Shown here piece by piece: positions 1 through 7,400 of a stretch of DNA of 10,043 bases. A model generated the notes under the pieces. That model saw only the letters and a list, made by a program, of their open reading frames with translations, made no database searches and was not told where the DNA came from. Source of the DNA: SIG452 sp045541975. GTDB lineage: Bacteria; Bacillota; Clostridia; UMGS1840. The stretch lies in contig JAZQKB010000006.1 of NCBI GenBank assembly GCA_045541975.1, forward strand, positions 1-10,043, given 5' to 3'. Position numbers and translations under genes: made by a program. Every line of letters starts with the position of its first letter. Position 1 is the stretch's first letter.

Positions 1-35
1 CGTTCATCCTGAGCCAGGATCAAACTCTCTCGTAT
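1..35 (-). rRNA. rrs: 16S ribosomal RNA, 5' end only (partial)
   Basis: The reverse complement of bases 1-28 is the near-universal 5' motif of bacterial 16S rRNA, AGAGTTTGATCCTGGCTCAG followed by GATGAACG. In E. coli this motif starts at position 8 of the mature RNA, so the mature 5' end should lie near base 35. Only about 35 nt are inside the window. The rest of the gene, and any 23S/5S or spacer tRNAs, lie to the left. Transcription runs leftward out of the window. Confidence 0.97.
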
Positions 36-147
36 ATTTCACTTAAAAATAAACAATTGAAGTTCGCTAGCTTTTCGCTTCGCTCTTTTAATCTTTTCCT
101 CGATTTACTTGATTTCGTTCGTAGTTTCTTAATCAAAAACTGTAGAA

Positions 148-188
148 TTTTCAAGGTCCATTATGTTATTCAGTTTTCAAGGTTCATT
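148..188 (-). repeat. Direct repeat pair in the rRNA leader, boxA-like
   Basis: Bases 148-162 and 174-188 are 15-bp copies differing at one base, 26 bp apart start to start. On the transcript each reads CCTTGAAAA (AACCTTGAAAACTG and GACCTTGAAAATTC in context). This resembles the TTTGAAAACT core of Firmicute rrn boxA antitermination/processing sites found in leaders and spacers. The repeat is seen directly; the boxA role is inferred from similarity and from its place after a promoter-proximal hairpin. Confidence 0.5.
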
Positions 189-190
189 CC

Positions 191-207
191 CTGTCTCTCA
201 CAGACAG
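191..207 (-). other. Hairpin at the 5' end of the rRNA leader transcript
   Basis: CTGTCT and AGACAG form a perfect 6-bp stem around a 5-nt loop, starting one or two bases after the predicted transcription start. The order hairpin, then boxA-like sequence, recalls the boxB-boxA order in E. coli rrn leaders. No T-run follows, so it is not a terminator. It could protect the RNA 5' end or act in antitermination; the sequence alone does not decide. Confidence 0.45.
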
Positions 208-214
208 CTTACAC

Positions 215-243
215 ATTCTAACACATAGTTTTTAAAATGTCAA
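215..243 (-). promoter_or_regulatory. rRNA operon promoter (sigma-A type)
   Basis: On the minus strand, TTGACA (243-238) is followed after exactly 17 bp by TAGAAT (220-215). The start is predicted at the A or G near 209-208. The -35 box is perfect and the -10 box matches five of six. Position directly ahead of the 16S leader supports its role. I saw no convincing second (P2) promoter in the leader, although one could lie in the weak TTGAAA/TAAGAA match further down. Confidence 0.88.
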
Positions 244-245
244 GC

Positions 246-292
246 ATTTTTTTAAAATTTTTTCATTTTTTTCCACGTTTTTCACAAAAAAA
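246..292 (-). promoter_or_regulatory. A-tract array / UP-like element upstream of the rrn promoter
   Basis: Immediately upstream of the -35 box the minus strand carries A-runs at 253-247, 263-258, 272-266 and 282-278, with centres about 10.5, 8.5 and 11 bp apart, then a T7 run at 292-286. Near-helical phasing of A-tracts is known to bend DNA, and AT-rich UP elements bind the RNA polymerase alpha subunit at strong rRNA promoters. The runs are seen directly; the activating role is inferred. It overlaps the T-run of the possible terminator of the upstream gene. Confidence 0.6.
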
Positions 293-310
293 CAACCTGT
301 TTTTCAACAG
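286..310 (-). terminator. Possible weak terminator of the radical SAM gene
   Basis: On the minus strand CTGTT-GAAA-AACAG (310-297) forms a short 5-bp stem with a tight loop. GTTG and a T7 run (292-286) follow. It lies about 80 nt after the stop codon of the radical SAM gene and before the rrn promoter, where a terminator is expected. The stem is short and AT-rich and the T-run is offset by four bases, so strength is doubtful. Read-through would simply enter the rRNA operon. Confidence 0.4.
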
Positions 311-387
311 CTTGCCGATTTTTAGCCGTTTTTTGCAAATAATCAAGCAAATTTTCAGGATTTTATTTGTCAAAATTTCGCTTCTTT

Positions 388-1299
388 CTAATCAATACCT
401 AATGTTCTGACTCCCGTTAAGTCGAAATCCGGCGTGTACTCCGTCTTAGCGCTGGACTTTTGTTGCATATAAGCGTTTTTAAACCCAAGCTCCAACGCCA
501 AATCAACCACCGAGTGATATTCCAAAGAGGTAATCCTGCGGTTTAATTCAGGATACTCTTCCAGATGTCCGTTGGGGGTAAACTGACTCATTAAACTTAA
601 GATATAATCCGTAGTGCCGAATAGCTCTGCCAGACTTTTCAGCACTTCCATGGAATCCTTCCGACAGCCGGGCAACACCAAATGCCTTACAATCACACCC
701 GATTGCATCATCCCGTCCGCATCAAACCTGGGTGCACCGCAAATGGCTATCATTTCCGAAAGGGATTGGATTGCATAATCAAAATAATCAGGTGCCAAAC
801 TGTACTTTTTTGAAATATCGGAAGACTGATATTTCACATCGGTGAGAAAAATATCGATATACCCTTGTAACATTTGGATGGTTTCCGGTTTTTCGTAACC
901 TCCCAGATTGGCAACAAAGGGAATCTTGATTTTCTCACGAACCAAATCAATTGCCGAAATTATCTGTGGCAAATAGGGAGTAGGTGTGACAAGATTGATA
1001 TTATGAGCGCCGTCGCTCTGGAGTTTTACAAAAATATCACCAAGCTGTTTTGGGGAAATTGCTTTTCCAAAACAACCGATACTGATATCATAATTCTGAC
1101 AGTACCGACAAGCTAAATTACATCCTGAAAAAAACACCGTTCCCGAACCCTTGGTTCCGCTGATACAGGGTTCTTCCCAAAAATGAAGAGCTGCCCTTGC
1201 CACTTTAATTTGTTCGGTTGCACCGCAAAAGCCAACGGTTTTGGTTCGGTCAACACCGCAGTTTCTGGGACAAAGTGTGCAGTTTTTTAATCTGTCCAT
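388..1299 (-). CDS. PflX-type radical SAM protein (COG1313-like), substrate unknown
   Basis: A 303-residue cytoplasmic iron-sulfur enzyme of the radical SAM superfamily, resembling pyruvate formate-lyase activases and best matching the PflX group. The cluster motif CNLACRYC places the three 4Fe-4S ligands at C60, C64 and C67. An N-terminal cysteine set (C7, C10, C14, C25; CTLCPRNC then GFCG) is typical of this group and may bind more metal. LVTPTPYL (103-110) and NLGGYE (131-136) fit the barrel core. The ATG at 1299 is chosen because GGAGAG sits 7 nt before it; an in-frame ATG at 1314 would add five residues but has no ribosome binding site. No glycyl radical enzyme or AMMECR1/Memo gene is adjacent, so the context gives no substrate. 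It has its own promoter and points toward the rRNA operon. The family is clear; the activity is not. Confidence 0.9.
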   Translation of the reverse strand: MDRLKNCTLCPRNCGVDRTKTVGFCGATEQIKVARAALHFWEEPCISGTKGSGTVFFSGCNLACRYCQNYDISIGCFGKAISPKQLGDIFVKLQSDGAHNINLVTPTPYLPQIISAIDLVREKIKIPFVANLGGYEKPETIQMLQGYIDIFLTDVKYQSSDISKKYSLAPDYFDYAIQSLSEMIAICGAPRFDADGMMQSGVIVRHLVLPGCRKDSMEVLKSLAELFGTTDYILSLMSQFTPNGHLEEYPELNRRITSLEYHSVVDLALELGFKNAYMQQKSSAKTEYTPDFDLTGVRTLGID

Positions 1300-1306
1300 T
1301 GTTAAA

Positions 1307-1312
1307 CTCTCC
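1307..1312 (-). promoter_or_regulatory. Ribosome binding site deciding the radical SAM start
   Basis: GGAGAG on the minus strand ends 7 nt before the ATG at 1299, an ideal spacing. It overlaps the upstream in-frame ATG at 1314, which itself is preceded only by AT-rich sequence. This favours the shorter protein. Confidence 0.75.
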
Positions 1313-1357
1313 ATAAATTAAGATGAAAGATTTATAATATGAAGGAATGACACATAG

Positions 1358-1381
1358 GTCGTCCTCCGCAATGCATACGAC
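1358..1381 (-). other. Possible hairpin in the radical SAM mRNA leader
   Basis: Bases 1358-1362 (GTCGT) and 1377-1381 (ACGAC) can pair around a 14-nt loop that contains a small GC-rich core and the palindrome ATGCAT. The leader from the predicted start near 1397 to the ATG at 1299 is about 98 nt, longer than needed for translation. I recognise no known riboswitch or T-box. The stem is short, so it may be chance. Confidence 0.25.
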
Positions 1382-1403
1382 GGGTTCCATCTTTCTTACT
1401 GAA

Positions 1404-1432
1404 ATCATATCACACATTCCTTCTTTTGTCCA
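1404..1432 (-). promoter_or_regulatory. Promoter of the radical SAM gene (extended -10)
   Basis: On the minus strand TGGACA (1432-1427) and TATGAT (1409-1404) are 17 bp apart. A TG one base before the -10 box gives an extended -10. The start is predicted near 1397. Each hexamer matches consensus at five of six positions. The spacer contains GAAGGAATG, whose inverted copy occurs in the leader at 1341-1349. Confidence 0.7.
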
Positions 1433-1471
1433 CAAAATCTCAAAAAAAGAAAAAGGAAAAATACTTTCGTC

Positions 1472-1507
1472 TTGACAATGGACAAAGTTTGTTATATTAT
1501 ATATAAT
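1472..1507 (+). promoter_or_regulatory. Two overlapping promoters of the GH65 operon
   Basis: Two complete sigma-A promoters overlap, shifted by 7 bp. The first is TTGACA (1472-1477), 17 bp, TATTAT (1495-1500). The second is TGGACA (1479-1484), 17 bp, TATAAT (1502-1507). Predicted starts are about 1507 and 1514, giving leaders of roughly 50 nt. The palindromes ACAAA-G-TTTGT (1482-1492) and ATTATATATAAT (1496-1507) lie inside this stretch, and a repressor binding there would block both. I see no convincing catabolite-response (cre) site. Confidence 0.8.
1482..1492. promoter_or_regulatory. Candidate operator in the GH65 promoter spacer
   Basis: ACAAA and TTTGT form a perfect inverted repeat around one G, lying wholly between the -35 and -10 of the first promoter and overlapping the -35 of the second. 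A sugar-responsive regulator (for example of the LacI or GntR family) is a reasonable guess, but no regulator gene is nearby and the sequence does not identify a family. An 11-bp AT-rich palindrome can arise by chance. Confidence 0.35.
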
Positions 1508-1561
1508 GTAATAATAGGAAAAAGAACAAAGGAGTTTATTTTTCTTAACGGAGGATTATTT

Positions 1562-3751
1562 ATGGCAAAGGAAGCAAAAAAGTATTTTAAGGTTGACCCC
1601 TGGAAAATTATTGAAGAAGGCTTTGACCCCAAAGAGGGCAGAGTTGGAGAAAGTATTTTCTCCATGGGTAACGAATATATGGGAATCCGAGGCATTTTTG
1701 ACGAAATGTATTCGGGAGACAAGCTGGTAGGCTGTTATTTTAACGGTGTATACGAAGAAAAGCCTCTCTCCTATCCCGAATATTTTAACGGTCTGGCAAA
1801 AAGATGCTGTTTTATGATTAATGCACAGAACTGGTTATACACCAGAATTTTTGTGGACGGCGAAGAAATTGACTTGGCAAAAGTTCCCTTTACCAATTTC
1901 TACCGTGAGTTGGATATGAAAACCGGTTTAGTATTAAGACGGTTTACTTATCAAGATATCACCTTCACTTTTGAAAGATACACCAGCATCAACTATCACT
2001 ATATCGGCGGACAGAAAATCACTATGGTAAGTGAAACTGCTCACGATGTGAAATTAGTTTCCGGTATTGACTTTACTCCCATTCACGAAGAAGAAGGCAA
2101 AAACTACTGGAGTGAAATTGACAAGGGCGATGATTACATCATCTGCCAGACTCAGACCAGCAGTCAGAGAATTTACTCCAAAATGAAAACCAATCTTGGC
2201 GCAGGAAAAGTTATATCCCAAAACAAGATGATTATGCAGGAATACGATTTCACCCTCCAGGGCGAAAAAGTGTTTGAAAAAGTGGTATATAACTTTGTGG
2301 AACGTGACAAAGATTTAGCCATTGACTTAGCAAAAGCAGACTCCTACTTAGCAAAAACCTATGACGAATACAGAGCAGAACACGTAGCTCGTTGGGCAGA
2401 AATCTGGAAACACTCCGATGTGGAAATTGACGGTGACGACGAAAACCAGCAGGGCATCCGTTTCTGCATCTTCAATATGCATCAGACCTATCACGGAGAT
2501 GACGGCAGATTAAATGTTGGTGCAAAAGGCTTAACCGGTGAAAAATACAGCGGTTGGACCTTCTGGGACAGTGAAACCTACTGTCTGCCCTTCTATATGT
2601 TCAATAACCCCAAAGCGGCAAAGAATCTTTTAATGTACCGTTACAATACCCTGCCTCAGGCAAAAGAAAGAGCCATTGAACAGGATTGTAAAGGTTCCTG
2701 CTATCCCATGGTTACCATTGACGGTACCGAAAGCTGCGGCGTTTGGCAGCACGGGAACTTAGAAATTCATGTTACCGCAGCAATTGCATACGGCGTATGG
2801 CATTATGTGAGAAATACCGGTGACGAAGAATTTTTAAAAGACTACGGTCTGGAACTGTTGGTGGAAACCTCCCGTTATTTTGCATCCCGTGGTGACTGGA
2901 GTCCGAAAACCGGTGAATTCGGTCTGTGGGGCGTTATGGGTCCTGACGAATTCCATATGATGGTACATAACAACACCTACACCAACTTTATGGTAAAGAA
3001 AAACTTCCTCTATACCATTGAAATGGTGAAAAAATACGGCTATGATGTTCCTGCAGAAGAATTGGCTCAGTGGCAGGAAATGGCTGACAAAATGCGTATC
3101 AACTATGACGAAAAAACCAAGCTCTTTGAACAGCATGACGGTTACTTTGATTTCCCCGAATATGATGTAAAAGGAATGGATCCTGACAAGGTTCCCGTTT
3201 ACAGATATTGGGCGTATGACAGAATTTTCCGTGTGAATATGTTAAAGCAGCCTGATGTTGTGTTAATGCAGTTCTTCTATTCCAAAGACTTTACTTTAGA
3301 ACAGAAGAGAGAAAACTTCTATTTCTACGAACACAGATGCTCTCACGAAAGCTCTCTGTCTCCCGCAATTCACTCCATTATGGCAGCTGAAATCGGCGAT
3401 CTGGATATGGCAGAAGAATATATGGCATACGGTAGCCGTGTAGACATTGATGACTACAACCGTAACGCTCATCAGGGCTTACATGTTACCTCCATGTCTG
3501 CAGCCTGGATGAACATGATTTACGGCTTTGGCGGTATGAGAAGTGACGGCGACATCTTAACCTTCAAACCCAACATTCCGAAAAAATGGAACCGTTATGC
3601 ATTCACCATTTTAGTTCGCGGAAGCGTGCTGAAGGTGGAAGTTGTGAAGAACAAGGCTACCTTCAAGGTGCTGGAAGGCAACCCCGTAACCTTAGAAATC
3701 TTCGACAAAACCTATGAAATTACCACGGAGGGTGTAGAAATTGAGTACTAA
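1562..3751 (+). CDS. GH65 family alpha-glucoside phosphorylase (acceptor sugar unresolved)
   Basis: A 729-residue cytoplasmic enzyme that cleaves an alpha-linked glucoside with phosphate, inverting the anomer to give beta-glucose 1-phosphate. An N-terminal beta-sandwich (about 10-280) precedes the (alpha/alpha)6 catalytic barrel (about 295-660) and a short C-terminal beta domain. Visible family motifs are GWTFWDSE (331-339), VMGPDEFH (458-465) with E463 as the expected general acid, KQPDVVL (562-568), and the HESSLS and HQGLHVTS segments (595-600, 637-644) expected to line the phosphate site. Where maltose phosphorylases as I recall them carry a WEITFEEIHR-like segment, this protein has WQHGNLEIH (395-403), pointing to a different acceptor, perhaps as in the glucosylglycerol or glucosyl-rhamnose phosphorylases. 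The ATG at 1562 has GGAGG 7 nt upstream; the in-frame TTG at 1472 lies in the -35 box and is rejected. It overlaps the mutase gene by 11 nt. Confidence 0.92.
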   Translation: MAKEAKKYFKVDPWKIIEEGFDPKEGRVGESIFSMGNEYMGIRGIFDEMYSGDKLVGCYFNGVYEEKPLSYPEYFNGLAKRCCFMINAQNWLYTRIFVDGEEIDLAKVPFTNFYRELDMKTGLVLRRFTYQDITFTFERYTSINYHYIGGQKITMVSETAHDVKLVSGIDFTPIHEEEGKNYWSEIDKGDDYIICQTQTSSQRIYSKMKTNLGAGKVISQNKMIMQEYDFTLQGEKVFEKVVYNFVERDKDLAIDLAKADSYLAKTYDEYRAEHVARWAEIWKHSDVEIDGDDENQQGIRFCIFNMHQTYHGDDGRLNVGAKGLTGEKYSGWTFWDSETYCLPFYMFNNPKAAKNLLMYRYNTLPQAKERAIEQDCKGSCYPMVTIDGTESCGVWQHGNLEIHVTAAIAYGVWHYVRNTGDEEFLKDYGLELLVETSRYFASRGDWSPKTGEFGLWGVMGPDEFHMMVHNNTYTNFMVKKNFLYTIEMVKKYGYDVPAEELAQWQEMADKMRINYDEKTKLFEQHDGYFDFPEYDVKGMDPDKVPVYRYWAYDRIFRVNMLKQPDVVLMQFFYSKDFTLEQKRENFYFYEHRCSHESSLSPAIHSIMAAEIGDLDMAEEYMAYGSRVDIDDYNRNAHQGLHVTSMSAAWMNMIYGFGGMRSDGDILTFKPNIPKKWNRYAFTILVRGSVLKVEVVKNKATFKVLEGNPVTLEIFDKTYEITTEGVEIEY
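3727..3732 (+). promoter_or_regulatory. Ribosome binding site for the TTG start of beta-phosphoglucomutase
   Basis: GGAGGG within the last codons of the phosphorylase gene lies 8 nt before the TTG at 3741. This strong site decides an otherwise unusual start codon. Confidence 0.8.
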
Positions 3752-4376
3752 AAATTTGAAAGCAGTTATTTTTGACTTAGACGGCGTTATTGTATCCACT
3801 GACGATTGCCACTACAGAGGCTGGAAAAAGATGGCAGACGAAGAAGGCATTTACTTCGACCGCACCATCAACGAGCGTCTTCGTGGGGTCAGCCGTATGG
3901 AAAGCTTAAACATTATTTTGGAACGGGCAGAAAAAGAGTATACCGAAGACGAAAAGACTGCTCTTGCTACCCGTAAAAACGGCTACTATGTGGAATTTAT
4001 CCAGGCATTGACTCCTGCTGACATTTTACCTGGCGTAATGGAAGCGTTGGAAGGCTTAAAAGCAAAAGGAATTAAAATTGCAATCGGTTCTTCCAGCAAA
4101 AATACTCCCATCATTTTAAAACAGATTGGCTTATCCGATTATTTTGATGCAGTTTCTGACGGAAATAACATCTCAAAATCTAAGCCTGATCCGGAAGTGT
4201 TCTTAAAAGCGGCAGACTTTTTGGGAATGCCTTATGAAAACTGTGCTATCGTGGAAGATGCGGACGCCGGTATTGCAGCCGGCAAAGCGGCTGGTATGTT
4301 TACCTTTGCGGTAGGCAGCGCTAAAGACGGTGACCAAAAGCTCACCACCATGAAAGATTTATTACAGCATGTGTAA
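3741..4376 (+). CDS. pgmB: Beta-phosphoglucomutase (HAD superfamily)
   Basis: A 211-residue cytoplasmic enzyme converting beta-glucose 1-phosphate to glucose 6-phosphate through a beta-glucose 1,6-bisphosphate intermediate. HAD motif I is FDLDG with nucleophile D12 and acid/base D14. The cap segment RLRGVSR (46-52) matches the substrate-binding loop of beta-PGM. Motif II is GSSSKN (116-121), motif III is K148 in KSKPDP, and motif IV is VEDADAG (171-177) with E172 and D173 for Mg2+. Length is close to the usual 220 or so. The start is a TTG at 3741, supported by GGAGGG 8 nt upstream; the next in-frame ATG would delete the catalytic loop. The start lies inside the phosphorylase gene, so translation is probably coupled. 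Its product-substrate link to the GH65 enzyme makes the assignment firm. Confidence 0.94.
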   Translation: MSTKNLKAVIFDLDGVIVSTDDCHYRGWKKMADEEGIYFDRTINERLRGVSRMESLNIILERAEKEYTEDEKTALATRKNGYYVEFIQALTPADILPGVMEALEGLKAKGIKIAIGSSSKNTPIILKQIGLSDYFDAVSDGNNISKSKPDPEVFLKAADFLGMPYENCAIVEDADAGIAAGKAAGMFTFAVGSAKDGDQKLTTMKDLLQHV

Positions 4377-4386
4377 CACCAAACAT

Positions 4387-4420
4387 AAAAAATGCACACC
4401 AGTATCGGTGTGCATTTTTT
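4387..4420. terminator. Bidirectional rho-independent terminator
   Basis: A perfect 14-bp stem (4387-4400 with 4407-4420) encloses a 6-nt loop. The core is TGCACACC/GGTGTGCA flanked by A6 and T6, so either strand ends in a T-run. It lies between convergent genes, starting 10 bp after the mutase stop codon and reaching the first base of the mfd stop codon complement, so it serves both operons. Confidence 0.93.
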
Positions 4421-7400
4421 TATGCTTCTGTTTTGGATTGCAGCTGTGCGGTGATGTTTTCCAATATTTTCACCAGCTCCTGTGTTTTTCGTAAGGTGAT
4501 GGTACGGAGGGAGAAATAAGGTTTTACTCCTGCTCCAAACAGTGCTTTGCCTTTGTAGGCACTGCCTAAATTCAACACAGCAGAAATAATCTCCTGCGAG
4601 AGTTCTTTCATCCGAAATGTTACTGTTCCTGCACTTTCTGACACCTCATAAATGCCTAAGCGTTCACACATGGCACGAAGATAGGAAATTTCAATTAAGT
4701 TCATGGTTTCTGTGGGAATATCGGAGAAACGGTCGGTTAACTCGTCAATCATATCGTCCACATCTTCACGGGTTTTCACAAGAGAAATCTTTTTATAGAT
4801 TTCCAGCTTGCTGGCATGGTCGGAAATATAGCTATCATCCAAAAAGGCAGACACTTTTAAATCCACCTGGCAGGTGATTTCCTCCTGCACGGTTTCACCC
4901 TTTTGTTCACGGACTGCCTCATCTAAAAGCTTCAAATACATATCATACCCAACGGCATCCATATGACCGTGCTGTTCTGCCCCCAAAATATTTCCTGCAC
5001 CACGGATTTCCAGGTCACGGAGTGCAATTTTAAAGCCGGAGCCAAACTCGGTAAATTCTTTGATGGCTTTTAAGCGTTTTTCCGAAACCTCGGTGATGGA
5101 TTTATCCCGTTTATAGGTTAAATAGCAATATGCCAGACGGTTGGACCGCCCTACTCTGCCTCGCAACTGATATAGCTGTGCCAGTCCAAGATGGTCTGCA
5201 TTTTCAATAATCATGGTGTTGACATTGGGTAAATCCAGCCCTGTTTCAATGATGGTGGTGCAAACCAAAATATCAATTTCACCCAGAGACATCCGATAAA
5301 AAATTTCTTCCATTTTCTCACGGCTTAATTTTCCGTGGGCAACTTCGATAACCGAATCAGGAAACCGTTCTTTTAATTTTGCCGCTACCTGATGGATGGT
5401 TTCCACCCGATTATAAAGGTAAAACACCTGACCGTTTCGGTTTAATTCCTTCTGGATTGCTTCATGGATAATGGCATCGTGATACTCCAGCACAAAGGTT
5501 CTGACGGGATGACGGTCACACGGAGGTTCTTTTAAGGTGGAAACGTCACGGATGCCCACCATCGCCATGTTTAAGGTACGTGGAATAGGTGTGGCAGAAA
5601 GGGTCAAAATGTCCACTCCGTTTTTCATTTCTTTGATTTTTTCTTTATGAGCAACACCAAACCGTTGCTCTTCGTCCACAATAAGCAGTCCCAAGTCTTT
5701 AAAGGCCACGTCATTCGACAGAAGTCTGTGAGTACCGATAGCAATATCACACATTCCGCTTTTTAGGTCTTTGATGACGGAATCAATCTGCTTTTTGGTG
5801 CGGAATCTTGACAAAAGACCCACCGTTACGGGAAAATCTTTCATACGATTCACAAAAGTATTATAGTGTTGCTGTGCCAAAACGGTGGTGGGGGCTAAGT
5901 ATGCCACCTGCTTTCCGTCACAAACGGCTTTGAATGCGGCCCGAAGTGCCACCTCAGTTTTGCCGTAGCCAACATCACCGCAGAGCAATCTATCCATCGG
6001 ACGGTGACTCTGCATATCTTTTTTCACTTCATAAATGGAAGATAGCTGATCGTCAGTTTCCTCATAGGGGAAAGTTCGCTCAAACTGAATCTGCATATCG
6101 TTGTCTTCGGAGAAGGCAAACCCTTCTGCAGTTTCCCGTTTCTGATATAAATCCATTAGTTTTAATGCTAAATCCTGACAGCTTTTTTTAACTCGTTGCT
6201 TTACCTTGTCAAAATCCACACCGCCCAACTTATTTAAGCGGACAGCTTTGGAATCGTTGCCCACATATTTATAAAGGGTGTTCAGCTGGTTCACAGGGAT
6301 ATAAAGATAGTCGCTGCCATGATAACGAATTTTAATAAAGTCTTTGGACTCTCCTTCCACGGTAAGACGGGTAATTCCAAGATATTCCCCAATGCCGTGT
6401 ACGGGATGCACCACAAAATCCCCCACCGTAAGGTCCGAGAAGTTGGTGATAGCGTTTTCGTTTTTCACACCTTTGGAAGCACGTTTTTTGCGGTCGGTGG
6501 TGTATATATCAGAAAAATAAACAAATTTCAGTTCCGGATAACAAAACCCTTCCGTAAAACCGGGAACGGGCAGAATCTGTACTTCCCCCGGCACATAGGT
6601 GTAGGACTCGGTCACCGGTGCGTTCAGTTCATAGTTTGAAAGCGTGTAGGAAAGCTTTTCTGCCTTGGAGCGGGTTTTCCCGGGGATTAAAACTGAGTAA
6701 CCCTCCTCCAGATATTCCTTTAATTCTTCCACAAAAATGCCAATGCTTCCGCTGGCAGACAACACGGATTTTGCAGGCAGATTAATTTCCCGATTTGGCT
6801 TTTTGGTACCGTAGTTATTCTTAATAAAGGATAAATGGCCAACACTATGGGAATAAAGAACCTCCATCTGCTTGGCAGGTTCTTGAAAAAAGCTTAGATT
6901 CGCCTTGTGGATCAGTCCTTTTTCGCACAATTCCAATAGGTAATCGTAATGCTCCCGATAGAGGGCATCATGTGCCTCAAAAATGCCGTTGGGATCATCC
7001 AACAAGAAAATGAAATCATCATCGGTATATGACATTAAGGGTGCAAGATAGTCTGACAAAAACGGAAAATAACGATCATAGGATGTTAGTTTTCCGCCAT
7101 TTTCCAACCGTTCGATATCACGGGACAAAAGCCCTTGCAGTTCGCCCTCTGCCTTTTTTTCTTCCGCTTTTAAAACGGCAACAAGTTCTTTGGCATCAGG
7201 AATGGAAAAATCGTCTGCTGAAGTCAGAGTTGCTTCGGTAATCACTTCATAAGACAGACGGGTAATGGGATCAAAGGTACGGATAGAATCCACTTCGTCT
7301 CCGAAAAATTCAATACGGTACGGCACCCCTTCCGTATAGGGGAACACATCCACAATCCCACCGCGCACCGAATACTGTCCGGGACTTTCCACAATGTCTA

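Larger units (their letters stand above)
36..209 (-). other. 16S rRNA transcribed leader (precursor 5' region)
   Basis: About 170 nt separate the predicted rrn transcription start (near 208-209) from the mature 16S end. No open reading frame of note is present. In transcript order it holds a small hairpin at 207-191, two copies of a CCTTGAAAA-containing repeat, and a stretch rich in GCGAA (about 90-63) just before the mature end. That stretch may be one arm of the 16S processing stem; its partner would lie beyond the 16S 3' end, outside the window. The leader role is inferred from position. Confidence 0.75.

Noticed and set aside
120..156. Second rRNA promoter (P2) in the leader, TTGAAA with TAAGAA at 17 bp on the minus strand.
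   Set aside because: The -10 match is poor and the TTGAAA is part of the boxA-like repeat.
332..351. Inverted repeat TTTGC/GCAAA as terminator of the radical SAM gene.
   Set aside because: No T-run follows on the minus strand and the stem is only 5 bp with a 10-nt loop.
1250..1435. A 61-codon minus-strand reading frame overlapping the 5' end of the radical SAM gene, with an SD-like GAAGGA before an internal ATG.
   Set aside because: Its start lies upstream of the predicted transcription start and the internal ATG overlaps the -10 box. Its 3' part is the radical SAM gene read in another frame. I recognise no family in it.
1472..1561. N-terminal extension of the GH65 enzyme by 30 residues from a TTG codon.
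   Set aside because: The TTG is part of the -35 box, and the ATG at 1562 has a strong GGAGG site at ideal spacing and fits the usual N-terminus of the family.
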